Part shown: positions 29,009-37,987 of the stretch, one piece after another
Position numbering within the stretch: position 1 is the first letter of the stretch
Layout of the letters: each line of letters opens with the position of its first letter
Source of the DNA: Halochromatium salexigens
GTDB lineage: Bacteria > Pseudomonadota > Gammaproteobacteria > Chromatiales > Chromatiaceae
Assembly (NCBI RefSeq): GCF_016653295.1
Contig: NZ_NHSF01000056.1
Span: forward strand, 43,967-107,966
Direction of reading: 5' to 3'
Length of the DNA stretch: 64,000 nucleotides
Translations under genes and position numbers: made by a program
The notes under the pieces: generated by a model
Databases searched by the model: none
What the model saw: the letters and a program-made list of their open reading frames with translations, nothing else
Told to the model about the DNA's origin: nothing

Positions 29009-31126
29009 ATGGGTATCACGAGACGCGGTTTCCTGCAGGCGAGCGCCCTCACCGGCGGCGGCCTGCTGATCGGCTTCCAGATCCCCACCATCGAGGCGCG
29101 CACCGCGCCGGTGGCCGAGGACGCCTTCGCGCCGAACGCTTGGGTGCGCATCGATCCGGACGGCACCATTACCGCCGTGGTCGGCAGCTCGGAGATGGGC
29201 CAAGGCGTGATGACCGCCATCCCGATGCTGCTGGCCGAGGAGCTGGAGGCGGACTGGTCTCGCATCCAGGCCGAATTCGCCCCCGCTGACGCGGCCTACA
29301 CCAACCCGATCATCGGTCAGCAGCTCACCGGCGGCAGCACCGCCGTGCGCGGCTACTGGACCTCGGTGCGCGAGGCCGGTGCCGCCGCACGCATGATGCT
29401 CCTGGCCGCGGCGGCCCAGCGCTGGGGGGTGAGTGAAAACGCCTGCGTGGCGACGCAAGGCGAGGTCATCCACGAGGCCAGCGGCCGCCGCCTCGGCTAT
29501 GGCGAGCTGGCCAGCGACGCGGCCAAGCAGCCGGTGCCGGAGTCGGTGTTCCTGAAGGAGTCGGATGAGTTCAACCTGTTGGGCACCGCGCAAAAGCGCC
29601 TGGACACCCCGCAGAAGTGCAATGGTCGCGCCCTGTTCGCACAGGACATCCAGCGTCCGAACATGCTCAACGCCGTGGTGCAGCGCTGCCCGGTCTTCGG
29701 CGGCACGCGCAAGGGCTTCGATGCCGAGTCGGCGCGCCAGATCAAGGGCGTGGTCGATGTGGTGCCCCTGCATGAGGATGCCGTGGCCGTGCTCGCCGAG
29801 ACCTGGTGGCCCGCTGAGCAGGCGCGCAAGCAACTGACGATCGACTGGGACTTCGCCGGTCATGGCGACCTCTCCAGCGCCGACATCAGCCGCCAGTTCG
29901 AGCAGGCGGTCGACAGCGGCCAGAGCGTCCGCACCGAGGGCGATGTGAGCGCAGTCCTGAAGGATGCCGCCAAGACCCTCGACGCCACCTATGAAGTGCC
30001 TTATCTCGCCCATGCCTGCATGGAGCCGATGAGCTGCGTCGCTGAGGTGAGCGACGACGGCTGCGATATCTGGGTCGGCACCCAGGCCCAGACCCGCACC
30101 CAAGAAACCGGCATGGAGATCACCGGCCTGCCGCGCGAGCAGGTGCGGGTGCACACCCAGTTCTTGGGTGGCGGCTTCGGTCGTCGCTCGGAGCAAGACT
30201 TCGTGCGTGACGCGGTGGCATTGGCCAAGCAGACCGGGCGTCCGGTCAAGGTGATCTGGAGTCGCGAGGACGATATCCGCCACGATTACTATCGCCCGGC
30301 GACCCTGAACCGTCTCACCGCCGCCTTGGACGCGGACGGCAAGCCGCTGGCCTGGCGCCATCGGATCGCCGGATCCTCGATTCGCGCCCGTTTCTCGAGC
30401 GAGGTGCGCGAGAGCGGCATGGATGGCTCCTCGGTCGAGGGTGCCAAGAACCTCCCTTATGCCATCGATGCGCTCGAGGTGACCTATGCGATGGTCAATC
30501 CGCCGGTGCCGGTCGGCTACTGGCGCTCGGTGGGCAGCTCGCAGAACGCCTTCGTCACCGAGGCCTTCTTCGATGAGCTGGCGCAGGCCGCTGGCCGTGA
30601 TCCCCTTGAGCTGCGCCTTGAGCTGCTTGCCGAGCAGCCACGCCATCTCGGGGTGCTCAAGCTGGCGGCGGAGAAGGCCGGCTGGGGCGAGCCCTTGCCG
30701 GAAGGGCGCGCCCGTGGCATCGCCGTGGCGGAATCCTTCGGCAGCTACTGCGCCCAGGTCGCGGAGGTCGAGATCGAGGACGATCAGGTCAAGGTCAAGC
30801 GCGTAGTCTGCGCCATCGATTGCGGCCAGATCGTCAATCCGTCCATCATCGAGGCACAGATGGAGGGCGGTATCCTCTATGGCCTCAATGCCACCCTCAA
30901 TGGTGAGATCAGCATCAAGGACGGTCGGGTCGAACAGGGCAACTTCGATGACTATCCGCTCTTGGGCATCAGCGAGATGCCGGCGGTTGAGGTGCATATC
31001 GTCGACTCCGATGCCTCACCAGGTGGTGTTGGCGAGCCGGGCACGCCGCCGATCGCCCCGGCGGTCGCCAATGCGGTGTTCGCGCTGACTGGCAAGCCGG
31101 TGCGTCGATTGCCGATCCGGTTGTGA
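29009..31126 (+). CDS. molybdopterin-binding large subunit of a molybdenum hydroxylase (IorB-like), Tat-exported
   Basis: A 705-residue catalytic subunit. A twin-arginine signal ([17 protein letters not shown]) indicates folded export with its small subunit to the periplasm. Two molybdopterin-binding domains follow, with [15 protein letters not shown] as a cofactor loop and [14 protein letters not shown] near the C-terminus carrying the catalytic Glu. The nearest families are isoquinoline 1-oxidoreductase beta and membrane-associated aldehyde dehydrogenases, which hydroxylate N-heterocycles or aldehydes; the substrate cannot be assigned. No FAD subunit is present, consistent with cytochrome-linked enzymes. 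The gene starts two bases after the small subunit. Confidence 0.92.
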   Translation: MGITRRGFLQASALTGGGLLIGFQIPTIEARTAPVAEDAFAPNAWVRIDPDGTITAVVGSSEMGQGVMTAIPMLLAEELEADWSRIQAEFAPADAAYTNPIIGQQLTGGSTAVRGYWTSVREAGAAARMMLLAAAAQRWGVSENACVATQGEVIHEASGRRLGYGELASDAAKQPVPESVFLKESDEFNLLGTAQKRLDTPQKCNGRALFAQDIQRPNMLNAVVQRCPVFGGTRKGFDAESARQIKGVVDVVPLHEDAVAVLAETWWPAEQARKQLTIDWDFAGHGDLSSADISRQFEQAVDSGQSVRTEGDVSAVLKDAAKTLDATYEVPYLAHACMEPMSCVAEVSDDGCDIWVGTQAQTRTQETGMEITGLPREQVRVHTQFLGGGFGRRSEQDFVRDAVALAKQTGRPVKVIWSREDDIRHDYYRPATLNRLTAALDADGKPLAWRHRIAGSSIRARFSSEVRESGMDGSSVEGAKNLPYAIDALEVTYAMVNPPVPVGYWRSVGSSQNAFVTEAFFDELAQAAGRDPLELRLELLAEQPRHLGVLKLAAEKAGWGEPLPEGRARGIAVAESFGSYCAQVAEVEIEDDQVKVKRVVCAIDCGQIVNPSIIEAQMEGGILYGLNATLNGEISIKDGRVEQGNFDDYPLLGISEMPAVEVHIVDSDASPGGVGEPGTPPIAPAVANAVFALTGKPVRRLPIRL

Positions 31127-31211
31127 GTGGCCCGCGCTGGCGCGCCAGCATGACGGGTGGCGGGCCTCATGCGGCCTTTCTGGGTCGCGTCTCAGTGGCG
31201 GTTTCGCAGTC

Positions 31212-32276
31212 ATGATTCAAGTGGATCAGCAGGTGCTAGAGGCGGCCGCTGGCTGGCTGCGGGCTGGTCGCTGTGTGCATCTGGTCACGGTGTTGCAGAC
31301 CTGGGGCTCCTCGCCGCGCCCGGCTGGCTCGCTCTGGGCCTTGGCGCAAGAGGGGACGCCGGATGGCGCACAAGGTGGGGCGTCTCATCCGATGCGTGAT
31401 GGGACACTGGCCAGGCTGGCGCAGGGCGACAGCGTCGGCTCGGTCTCCGGTGGTTGCCTTGAGGATGAGCTTCGTCGCCATCTGCGCGAGCGCGGCCCTT
31501 TGCCTCGGCCCGAGGTGCTGCGCTATGGCGTCACCGCCGCCGAGGCACAGCGCTTTGGGCTTCCCTGCGGCGGGCAGGTGGAGCTGCTGGCGGAATCGCT
31601 GTCAGACCCAGAACCGCTGGAGCATATCTTGGCGACACTCGCCGCGCGCGGGCGCATCGCGCGTCGTGTCGCCTTGGCCGATGGCGCTGTGAGCCTGGTC
31701 CCGGCCGGCCGTGACGAGGCCGAGCTGCAGCGCGATGAAAGTGCGGTCGTGCGGGTCTTCGGTCCTCGGCGGCGAGTGCTGCTGATCGGCGATGGGCTGA
31801 TCGCGCGTCTGATCGCCGAGATGGCGCTGGCGCTTGGCGATGAGGTGATCCTCTGTGATCCGCGCATCCAGGACCCGGCCGGCTGGTCCTTGCCTGGTGT
31901 TCGCCTGGAGACCCGCATGCCGGATGATGCCGTGCGCGCTCAGGCCGTTGATCCGCTCAGCGCGGTGATGACGCTGGCGCATGATCCGCGTCTGGATGAT
32001 CTGGCGTTGCTGGAAGCGCTCAATGCCGAGACCGGCTATGTCGGCGCCCTCGGCTCCCGAGCCAGCGACGCCCAGCGCCGAGAACGGCTGACCTCGCTCG
32101 GCGTGTCGGCTGCGCGGCTGGCGCGCTTGCGCGGCCCCATCGGGCTGGCGATTGGTGGCCGCACGCCGGCCGAGATCGCCGTCTCCGCCATCGCCGAGCT
32201 GATCGCGGTGCGTAACGGCTCGCCACTTGCTCAGCGCGAGCCGCTGAGTCCGGCTGGCGAGGCCGCGACTGGCTGA
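31212..32276 (+). CDS. xdhC: XdhC/CoxI-family molybdenum-cofactor maturation factor
   Basis: A 354-residue XdhC protein. The N-terminal domain has HLVTVLQTWGSSPRPAGS and VGSVSGGCLEDEL; the C-terminal Rossmann domain has VLLIGDGLIARLIAEMA and a GYVGALGSRASDAQRRERL motif. In this family XdhC binds Mo cofactor, promotes its sulfuration and delivers it to the hydroxylase large subunit, which is encoded just upstream. A Pro/Gly-rich insertion lies at about residues 45-65. Its stop codon TGA directly borders the MITE at 32277. Confidence 0.92.
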   Translation: MIQVDQQVLEAAAGWLRAGRCVHLVTVLQTWGSSPRPAGSLWALAQEGTPDGAQGGASHPMRDGTLARLAQGDSVGSVSGGCLEDELRRHLRERGPLPRPEVLRYGVTAAEAQRFGLPCGGQVELLAESLSDPEPLEHILATLAARGRIARRVALADGAVSLVPAGRDEAELQRDESAVVRVFGPRRRVLLIGDGLIARLIAEMALALGDEVILCDPRIQDPAGWSLPGVRLETRMPDDAVRAQAVDPLSAVMTLAHDPRLDDLALLEALNAETGYVGALGSRASDAQRRERLTSLGVSAARLARLRGPIGLAIGGRTPAEIAVSAIAELIAVRNGSPLAQREPLSPAGEAATG

Positions 32277-32407
32277 GACGCTGCATAAGAAATAACTGAT
32301 TGTTTTTAAAGGGCTGAGACTCGGAAAGGTTGTGGCTATAGGGCTGCCCTATGGCCATTTTCACGACAAGCTTCTGATTTTTAGAGGATGAGTTCCTCTA
32401 CAGCGTC
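32277..32407. mobile_element. 131-bp MITE, copy 1
   Basis: Bounded by GACGCTG and CAGCGTC, with imperfect terminal inverted repeats of about 15 bases (GACGCTG-A/T-A... against its mirror). Flanked on both sides by TGA, which may be a 3-bp target duplication. A near-perfect internal hairpin (GGCTATAGGGC-T-GCCCTATGGCC) sits in the middle. It contains no transposase gene. It differs from copy 2 (33187-33317) at two positions only, so both moved recently. Confidence 0.8.
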
Positions 32408-32536
32408 TGAGCAGGTTTGGCGTAGACGCCTAGCGTCATCTGCCATGATGAGAGGTCATGAACATCCTGTGACCTCAGGCTATTGTCGGCCAATGATGCC
32501 CGGCAATCAGTTAGGACGGCTAATAGGTGGTGCGCG

Positions 32537-33094
32537 ATGCCTGTTGGGTTGTTGCTGGCCGCAGGTGAGGGCCGCCGTTTCGGCTCCGATAAACGGCTGC
32601 ATGTGCTGCCGGATGGCACGCCGATGGTAGTGGCCGCAGCGCGTCCGCTGCGCTTAGCGCTGTCTCGGGTGTTGGCGGTGGTGCGCGAGCCCGGGCCAGT
32701 CGCCGATCGTCTGGCAGCAGAAGGCGTGGATGTGATGATCTGCCCAGCCGCTAGCGCTGGCATGGGTCATAGCATCGCCTGCGGTGTGGCGGCTAGCCGC
32801 GACGCCGATGGCTGGTTGATCGCGCTCGGCGATATGCCGTGGGTCAGCACGCGCAGCATTGCGGCAGTGGCTGAGACCCTGACAGCCGGGGCGAGCGTGG
32901 CCCGCCCGGTCTATGAAGGTGTTGCCGGTCATCCGGTCGCCTTCAGTGCCGCTTTCGGTGCGACGCTTCTTGGTCTGCAAGGTGATCAAGGCGCGCGGGG
33001 TCTACTGCGACAGGCTGCGGTGACCGAGGTGCGGTGTACGGACCCAGGCGTGTTGCGTGATGTCGATCGGCCGCGGGATCTGCGGCTCACTTGA
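32537..33094 (+). CDS. mocA: MocA-type molybdenum cofactor nucleotidyltransferase
   Basis: A 185-residue NTP-transferase-3 family protein. The N-terminal signature is LLLAAGEGRRFGSDKRL, the middle has the metal-binding IALGDMPWV and there is a GHPVAFSAAF motif near the C-terminus. MocA enzymes transfer CMP to the molybdopterin to give the cytosine dinucleotide form used by hydroxylases of the xanthine oxidase family, which fits its place after xdhC; a GTP-using MobA role is less likely in this context. AGGTGG precedes the ATG at 32537. The two MITE copies flank the gene. Confidence 0.88.
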   Translation: MPVGLLLAAGEGRRFGSDKRLHVLPDGTPMVVAAARPLRLALSRVLAVVREPGPVADRLAAEGVDVMICPAASAGMGHSIACGVAASRDADGWLIALGDMPWVSTRSIAAVAETLTAGASVARPVYEGVAGHPVAFSAAFGATLLGLQGDQGARGLLRQAAVTEVRCTDPGVLRDVDRPRDLRLT

Positions 33095-33186
33095 AGTCAT
33101 TGCCAGCGGCATCCTCGGCAGCCCGTGGCCAGCGCGCGGTTGACTCCAGAGCCATGCAATCTGGCGCGATTGACGTCCGACCCTTA

Positions 33187-33317
33187 GACGCTGTATAAGA
33201 AATAACTGATTGTTTTTAAAGGGCTGAGACTCGGAAAGGTTGTGGCTATAGGGCTGCCCTATGGCCATTTTCACGACAAGCTTTTGATTTTTAGAGGATG
33301 AGTTCCTCTACAGCGTC
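33187..33317. mobile_element. 131-bp MITE, copy 2
   Basis: Same length and ends as copy 1 with two substitutions (early C to T, late C to T). Left flank TTA and right flank TGA do not match, so no target duplication can be shown; it may sit at a deletion or recombination joint. Immediately to its right an EAL-domain gene begins abruptly inside a GGDEF domain. Confidence 0.8.
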
Positions 33318-34198
33318 TGACCGATGCCTTGAGCCGCGCTGATGCTGCCTGTTACGCGGCCAAGGATAGCGGGCGCAACCGGGTGCATCTCTATGATCCG
33401 GGCGACCGCGAACTGAGCTTGCGTCAGGGACAGATGACCTGGGTATCGCGCATCCAGCGCGCCCTTGACGAGGATGGCTTCCAACTCTTCTACCAGGGGA
33501 TCGCGCCGGTAACGCACCCGCAGAATACCAACAGCCACATCGAAATACTGTTGCGCTTGACCGGCGATGTTGATGAGGTGATACCATCGGGCGCCTTTAT
33601 CCCTGCCGCTGAGCGCTATGGATTGATGCCTGAGGTCGACTACTGGGTGGTCGAGCACTGCCTGCGGTGGCTATCGGCCTACCAAGCGAACGGTGGCGCT
33701 GAGATCAAGCGTTGTGCCATCAACCTCTCCGGGGCAACGCTCGGCAACGACAAGCACACGGCTCGCATCCGCGACTGTCTCAGGCGCCACCACATCGATC
33801 CCCAGCTGATCTGTTTCGAGATCACCGAGACCTCGACCATGGCCAACGTCGATCAAGCTAAACGCTTCATCAATGAGGTCAAACAGCTCGGCTGTCGCTT
33901 TGCCCTCGACGACCTCGGCAGTGGCCTGTCGTCGTTCGGCTATCTTCGTGATCTCGATGTGGATTTGGTCAAGATCGATGGCAGCTTCATTCGTGATCTC
34001 GACAGCAACCCGATCCATCGGGCGATGGTCGAGGCGATCGTCGGCATCGCCGGCGTGATGGGGCTCGGCAGCATCGCCGAGTTCGTCGAGAATGCGCGGG
34101 TGGTCGAGATCCTGCGCGAGATCGGTGTCGACTATGCCCAGGGCTACCACCTGGCCCGGCCGCGACCGCTGGCGGAGTATCCGCTGCCGTCGGGTTGA
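33318..34198 (+). pseudogene. 5'-truncated GGDEF-EAL cyclic-di-GMP phosphodiesterase
   Basis: The frame enters from the MITE end and begins with the last part of a GGDEF domain (SRADAACYAAKDSGRNRVHLY), followed by a full EAL domain of about 250 residues. EAL residues expected for c-di-GMP hydrolysis are visible: EIL at the EAL position, INLSG, FEITET, LDDLGSGLSSF, VKIDGSFI, IAEFVEN and YAQGYHLARP. The upstream GGDEF and any sensor domain are missing. A TTG at 33329 could still start a stand-alone EAL protein of 289 residues, so loss of function is not certain. Confidence 0.75.
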
Positions 34199-34304
34199 GG
34201 GCGTCGAGTCCAATTGAAGAGACCAGGTGACGAGGCTAAGTGAATGGCTCACGAGGCTGACCAAGCGTTCGCATTGATTAGCATGATCGATTAGGCTCTA
34301 GCGC

Positions 34305-36902
34305 ATGGCTAAGAAGCGAAAGAAACAAGCACACCGATCGACCGCCAAAGCGGCCGTAACACAGAGTCCAGAGGCGCGTGAATCCGAAGCGCTGCAAGCG
34401 CTCGAGATCGGCCAGTATCGCGATGCGATCGCCGCGCTCAAGGCGCTGCTGAAGGACGATGCGGCTAGTGAGCGCAGTCATGCGCGGCAGCTGGCGCTCG
34501 CCGAGGCCTATGCCGGGCGGGCGCGCGAGCTGAGCGACAAGGGCATGCTCAAGGAGGCGCTGGTGCTCTGGGAGAATCGCGCCGCTCTCGGCCCCGAGGT
34601 GCCACCGGCCCTGGAGCACAGCCTGCTGTGTCTGCGTCTCGGCGATCACGCGCCGGCGTTACGGCACTGGTCGCGGGGCGAGGCGCTGTCGCGCGCCGAG
34701 CGCGAGCGCATCGGCGAGCAACTCGCGGCTGCGGTGCTGGCTGGCGATGAATCGCTGCTCGAGCAGCTCGCGGCCGATGATCCAGTCCGACGCCATGCCG
34801 AACCGGCGCGCGCCGCACTCGACGCCTACTGTGCCAATGAGGCTGCGGCGCTCGAGGCGGCGCTTGCGCAGATCCCGTTTCGCTCGCCCTATCGGAGCTG
34901 GGCCTTGTTGCTGAAGGCCCTCGCGCGCGCCGAGCGCGAGCCCGAGGCGACGCGCGAGATGCTCAAGCGCATCGATGACGATTCCGCCTTCGCGCCGCTG
35001 CGGCGCGCCGCCGAGATCGCCTTGCTCGAGGGCACGGATCTCATGCGCGCGCTCCTGCACGCCGGCCCTCGCCAGGCCGAGCTGGTCGCGCAACTGCGCG
35101 GTTGGTCCGCGCAACACATCAAGTTGGCGCGCGACCTGGCCGCGATCGAGAGCGATGCCTCCGCCGCCAAGGCGCCGAGTCAGCAGGCCCTGCAGCGGGT
35201 GCTGCAGCGTCACCGCGATCTGCTCGGCGCGGAGTGGGTGCAACAGGTCTCGCTGCGGTTGCTGCCGCCGATCCCCGAGCCCTGGGATCGACGCCCGAAG
35301 GGCTGGAACGCCTTGAGCGCGCCGGAGCGGGCGCTGGTCGAGGCCTGGAACGCCGAGGCGCATCACAACACCTACGGTTGGGACCTGTCGGAGGCCTGGG
35401 AGCGGGTCGCCATGACGCTGGAGGAGGCGTCGAAAGCGGGCGTCGATCAGGAGCGCGCGCTGGCGATCGCCTTGGCGCTGCGCCGCTTCGATGCGCGCTT
35501 CCGGGTGCTTGAGGCCGATCAGCCGGACCTTGACCCGGACTCGCCCGAGACGATCGCCGCCGGCCAGCTCGAGCGCAGTCTGGAATGGGACCCCGACCAC
35601 TGCGAGACCTATCTGCGCCTCATCCGTTGGTATCGGCGCGCCGATCAGCTCAAGGATGCCCGGCGCATCCTGAGTGCTGCCCAAGCGCGCTGGCCGCGCG
35701 ACATGGCGGTGCTGGAGGCCGCGATGCAAACCGCGCTCGCCAGCAACGCCTTCAAGAAGGCGGCGGGTCTGGCGCGGCAGATGCTAGAGATCGATCCGAT
35801 CAACAACAGTGTGCGCCAGCAGTTGGTCAAGGCGCATCTCCAGCATGCCGCCAAGCAGGTGCGTAACCGCCGTGGGGATCTCGCGCTCAAGGAAATCGGC
35901 GAGGCGCGCGCGTGGGTCGGGCGTGCGGCGGGGCTCGAGAGCCTGCGTGAGCGCCTGCGCTGGATCGATGGCGTGCTGCAGATGATCTATGTCGAGCGCG
36001 AGGCGGGACGTGCCCGCCTGCTCGAGCAGCTCGAGCAACGCGGCGAGGGCATGCTGGGGCGCGTCGAGCTGATGCTGGCGATCGATCTGCTCGGGCTGCG
36101 CCAGGATCAGACCACCGAGCTGCTCGGCTTGCGCGTGGGCAAGGTGCGCGAGCGTGACGATCTGCTCGCGATCATCACCCAGTTACGCGACTTCCTCGAG
36201 CAAACCAGCCGCTTTACGGTGCGGCTGGTCGAGCAGTTGCAAGCCATGTTGAAGGGGGCTCCCTGGAAACGGCTTGAGCGCTCGGAGCTGGAGCTGGCCT
36301 GCGAGACGTTCGGTCGAATGCAGCTCAATGCCGCGCGTCAGGAGGCCGCGCAGGCGGCGCTGAAGCGTTGGGCGCGCACACCGATATTCGAGTACCACCT
36401 CTACGCCGCCAAGTATGCCAAGAGCGGCCACCCAAGTGCCAAGGAGATAGATCGGATGCAAGAAGCGTTGATGCAGGCGCAAGAGGTGGGCGACATGCGT
36501 GTTGCCAACCAGCTGCGGGAGTTGATGCAGGAGTTCCTGCCCTTCGGCGGCTTACCGGGGCCGGGCTTCGATCCGGATTTCGATCCAGACGAGGAAAATG
36601 ATATTCCCTCGGCCGAGGTCGCCGCAGCCCTCACCGGCGCGCTCGGACTCGACCACTTGCTCGACGCCCTGCGGCGAAAGCCATTGAAACAGGCGCTCAA
36701 GGAGACGAACATGCCCAAGTTCTTGCGCGACCATTTCCTGGCGATTGCCCGCGAGGAGGGCGAAGAGGTGGTGGTCGCGCTCCTCGAGGATATGGTGTTG
36801 GGTGCTGCGGCGAGCCTTGACGATGCGCCGCAGCCGCGTCCCGCCTCGGGACAGCGCAAGCGTACATCCAAGAAGAATCCGTTCAATTTCGATCTGTTCT
36901 AA
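34305..36902 (+). CDS. large TPR-like helical-repeat protein of an Hsp70 operon
   Basis: An 865-residue, Ala/Leu/Arg/Glu-rich helical protein that I cannot assign to a named family. It starts with a basic MAKKRKKQAHRSTAKAA tail, and several TPR-like helix pairs are visible (EALQALEIGQYRDAIAALKA near residue 28; CETYLRLIRWYRRADQLKDA near 435; KKAAGLARQMLEIDPINN near 490). An acidic FDPDFDPDEENDIPSAE stretch lies near 755 and the end is basic and Phe-rich (NPFNFDLF). No signal peptide or membrane segment. It shares its last base with the J-domain gene and is co-transcribed with GrpE- and Hsp70-like genes, which suggests a scaffold or client adaptor for that chaperone (inference). Confidence 0.8.
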   Translation: MAKKRKKQAHRSTAKAAVTQSPEARESEALQALEIGQYRDAIAALKALLKDDAASERSHARQLALAEAYAGRARELSDKGMLKEALVLWENRAALGPEVPPALEHSLLCLRLGDHAPALRHWSRGEALSRAERERIGEQLAAAVLAGDESLLEQLAADDPVRRHAEPARAALDAYCANEAAALEAALAQIPFRSPYRSWALLLKALARAEREPEATREMLKRIDDDSAFAPLRRAAEIALLEGTDLMRALLHAGPRQAELVAQLRGWSAQHIKLARDLAAIESDASAAKAPSQQALQRVLQRHRDLLGAEWVQQVSLRLLPPIPEPWDRRPKGWNALSAPERALVEAWNAEAHHNTYGWDLSEAWERVAMTLEEASKAGVDQERALAIALALRRFDARFRVLEADQPDLDPDSPETIAAGQLERSLEWDPDHCETYLRLIRWYRRADQLKDARRILSAAQARWPRDMAVLEAAMQTALASNAFKKAAGLARQMLEIDPINNSVRQQLVKAHLQHAAKQVRNRRGDLALKEIGEARAWVGRAAGLESLRERLRWIDGVLQMIYVEREAGRARLLEQLEQRGEGMLGRVELMLAIDLLGLRQDQTTELLGLRVGKVRERDDLLAIITQLRDFLEQTSRFTVRLVEQLQAMLKGAPWKRLERSELELACETFGRMQLNAARQEAAQAALKRWARTPIFEYHLYAAKYAKSGHPSAKEIDRMQEALMQAQEVGDMRVANQLRELMQEFLPFGGLPGPGFDPDFDPDEENDIPSAEVAAALTGALGLDHLLDALRRKPLKQALKETNMPKFLRDHFLAIAREEGEEVVVALLEDMVLGAAASLDDAPQPRPASGQRKRTSKKNPFNFDLF

Positions 36903-37234
36903 TGTCTGATCCCTTTCTGACCCTCGGCATCGATCCCGATGCCGACGACGCTGCAGTCGAAGCAGCCTATCGCAGCGCCATCAAGCGCAATCCACCTGAT
37001 CGCGAACCGGCCGCTTTTCAGACCGTTCGCGAGGCCTACGAGCGCGTGCGCACCCAGCGCGATCGGATCGCCTATCGGCTGTTCGAGACCGAGCCGCCGC
37101 AACCGCTCGACCTGCTGCGCCGGGCCGAGGCGAGGCGCCACACCGTCGCGCCGGATGCTGGGGCAGGGGATGAGCCGGCCAGCAACCGGCCCGCTCCAGA
37201 GCTGATCAAGGCCCTGCTGCGAGGAGCGCACTAA
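36902..37234 (+). CDS. degenerate J-domain protein
   Basis: A 110-residue protein whose first 65 residues follow the J-domain plan (DPFLTLGIDPDADDAAVEAA, then YRSAIKR, then FQTVREAYERVRTQRDRIAY). The HPD tripeptide between helices II and III is replaced by NPP (KRNPPDREP), so classical stimulation of Hsp70 ATPase is unlikely. The rest is a short Pro/Ala-rich tail. It overlaps the TPR gene by one base and abuts the GrpE-like gene directly. Family placement rests on helix pattern and context. Confidence 0.75.
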   Translation: MSDPFLTLGIDPDADDAAVEAAYRSAIKRNPPDREPAAFQTVREAYERVRTQRDRIAYRLFETEPPQPLDLLRRAEARRHTVAPDAGAGDEPASNRPAPELIKALLRGAH

Positions 37235-37987
37235 GTGGATAGCGCGACCAAAGATGCGTTGGCGGAACGCTTTCGCGCCTATCTGGATCAACCGCCGGCG
37301 GCTGTCGGGGCCAACGCGGGCTCGCACGGCGATGCACGGGATCCCACGGACCTCCCTGAAGATGCGCCAGATCTGTTCAGTCTGCTCGCCGAAGTCGCGG
37401 CACTGAAGAACGAGGTCAAGCTCGAATCGCGGCAGGTCAAGACCGCGCTCGACGAGTTTCGGGGGCTGTTCGAGACCCTGCAATCGGCCAATACACGCCT
37501 TGAACAGGAGCAGCAGCGTCGACGCGAGCAGGAGCGCGGCGCGCGCGCCCGCGAGCGCAAGGAATTGCTGCTGGAGCTGTTGGAACTGCGCGACCGACTC
37601 GATGCCGGGCACGGCAGCGCCGCAGGCTATCGTCCCAAGGGGCTGTTCGGTCGGCGCCAGGCGCGCGGCTTCGCGGCAGCCATGGCCGAGGGCCTGGCGA
37701 TGAATCTACGCCGGCTCGACGAGACCTTGGCGCGCCGCGGGGTGCGCCCGCTACCGTCACTCGGCCAGCCGTTCGACCCGCATCGGATGCATGCCGCCGA
37801 GCTGGCCTTCGACCCCAAGCTCCCGGTCGGTCAGGTGATCGCGGAGCGCCGCTGCGGCTTCCTGCTCGATGGCGAGCTGCTGCGTGCCGCCGAGGTGGTG
37901 GTCAATCGGCCCGAATCCGCCGAGCCCACCAAGCCTGCCGACCCTATCGTCCAGACATCGACCGAGTATTGCGAATCTTCATCATGA
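37235..37987 (+). CDS. GrpE-like nucleotide exchange factor
   Basis: A 250-residue protein starting with GTG directly after the J-gene stop, with GAGGAG upstream. A long coiled coil (about residues 45-115) precedes a GrpE-type beta domain (PFDPHRMHAAELAFDPKLPVG then QVIAERRCGFLLDGELLRAAEVVVNR). GrpE dimers release ADP from Hsp70. It is longer at the N-terminus and more diverged than housekeeping GrpE and is coupled by ATGA overlap to the Hsp70 gene, indicating a dedicated exchange factor. Confidence 0.85.
   Translation: MDSATKDALAERFRAYLDQPPAAVGANAGSHGDARDPTDLPEDAPDLFSLLAEVAALKNEVKLESRQVKTALDEFRGLFETLQSANTRLEQEQQRRREQERGARARERKELLLELLELRDRLDAGHGSAAGYRPKGLFGRRQARGFAAAMAEGLAMNLRRLDETLARRGVRPLPSLGQPFDPHRMHAAELAFDPKLPVGQVIAERRCGFLLDGELLRAAEVVVNRPESAEPTKPADPIVQTSTEYCESSS

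Noticed and set aside
28970-30997. 675-codon minus-strand frame opposite the Mo-hydroxylase large subunit
   Set aside because: Antisense shadow; the plus strand encodes a Tat signal and cofactor motifs.
33318-34198. Intact stand-alone EAL phosphodiesterase
   Set aside because: A partial GGDEF end at the very start and the abutting MITE favour truncation, though expression from a TTG cannot be excluded.
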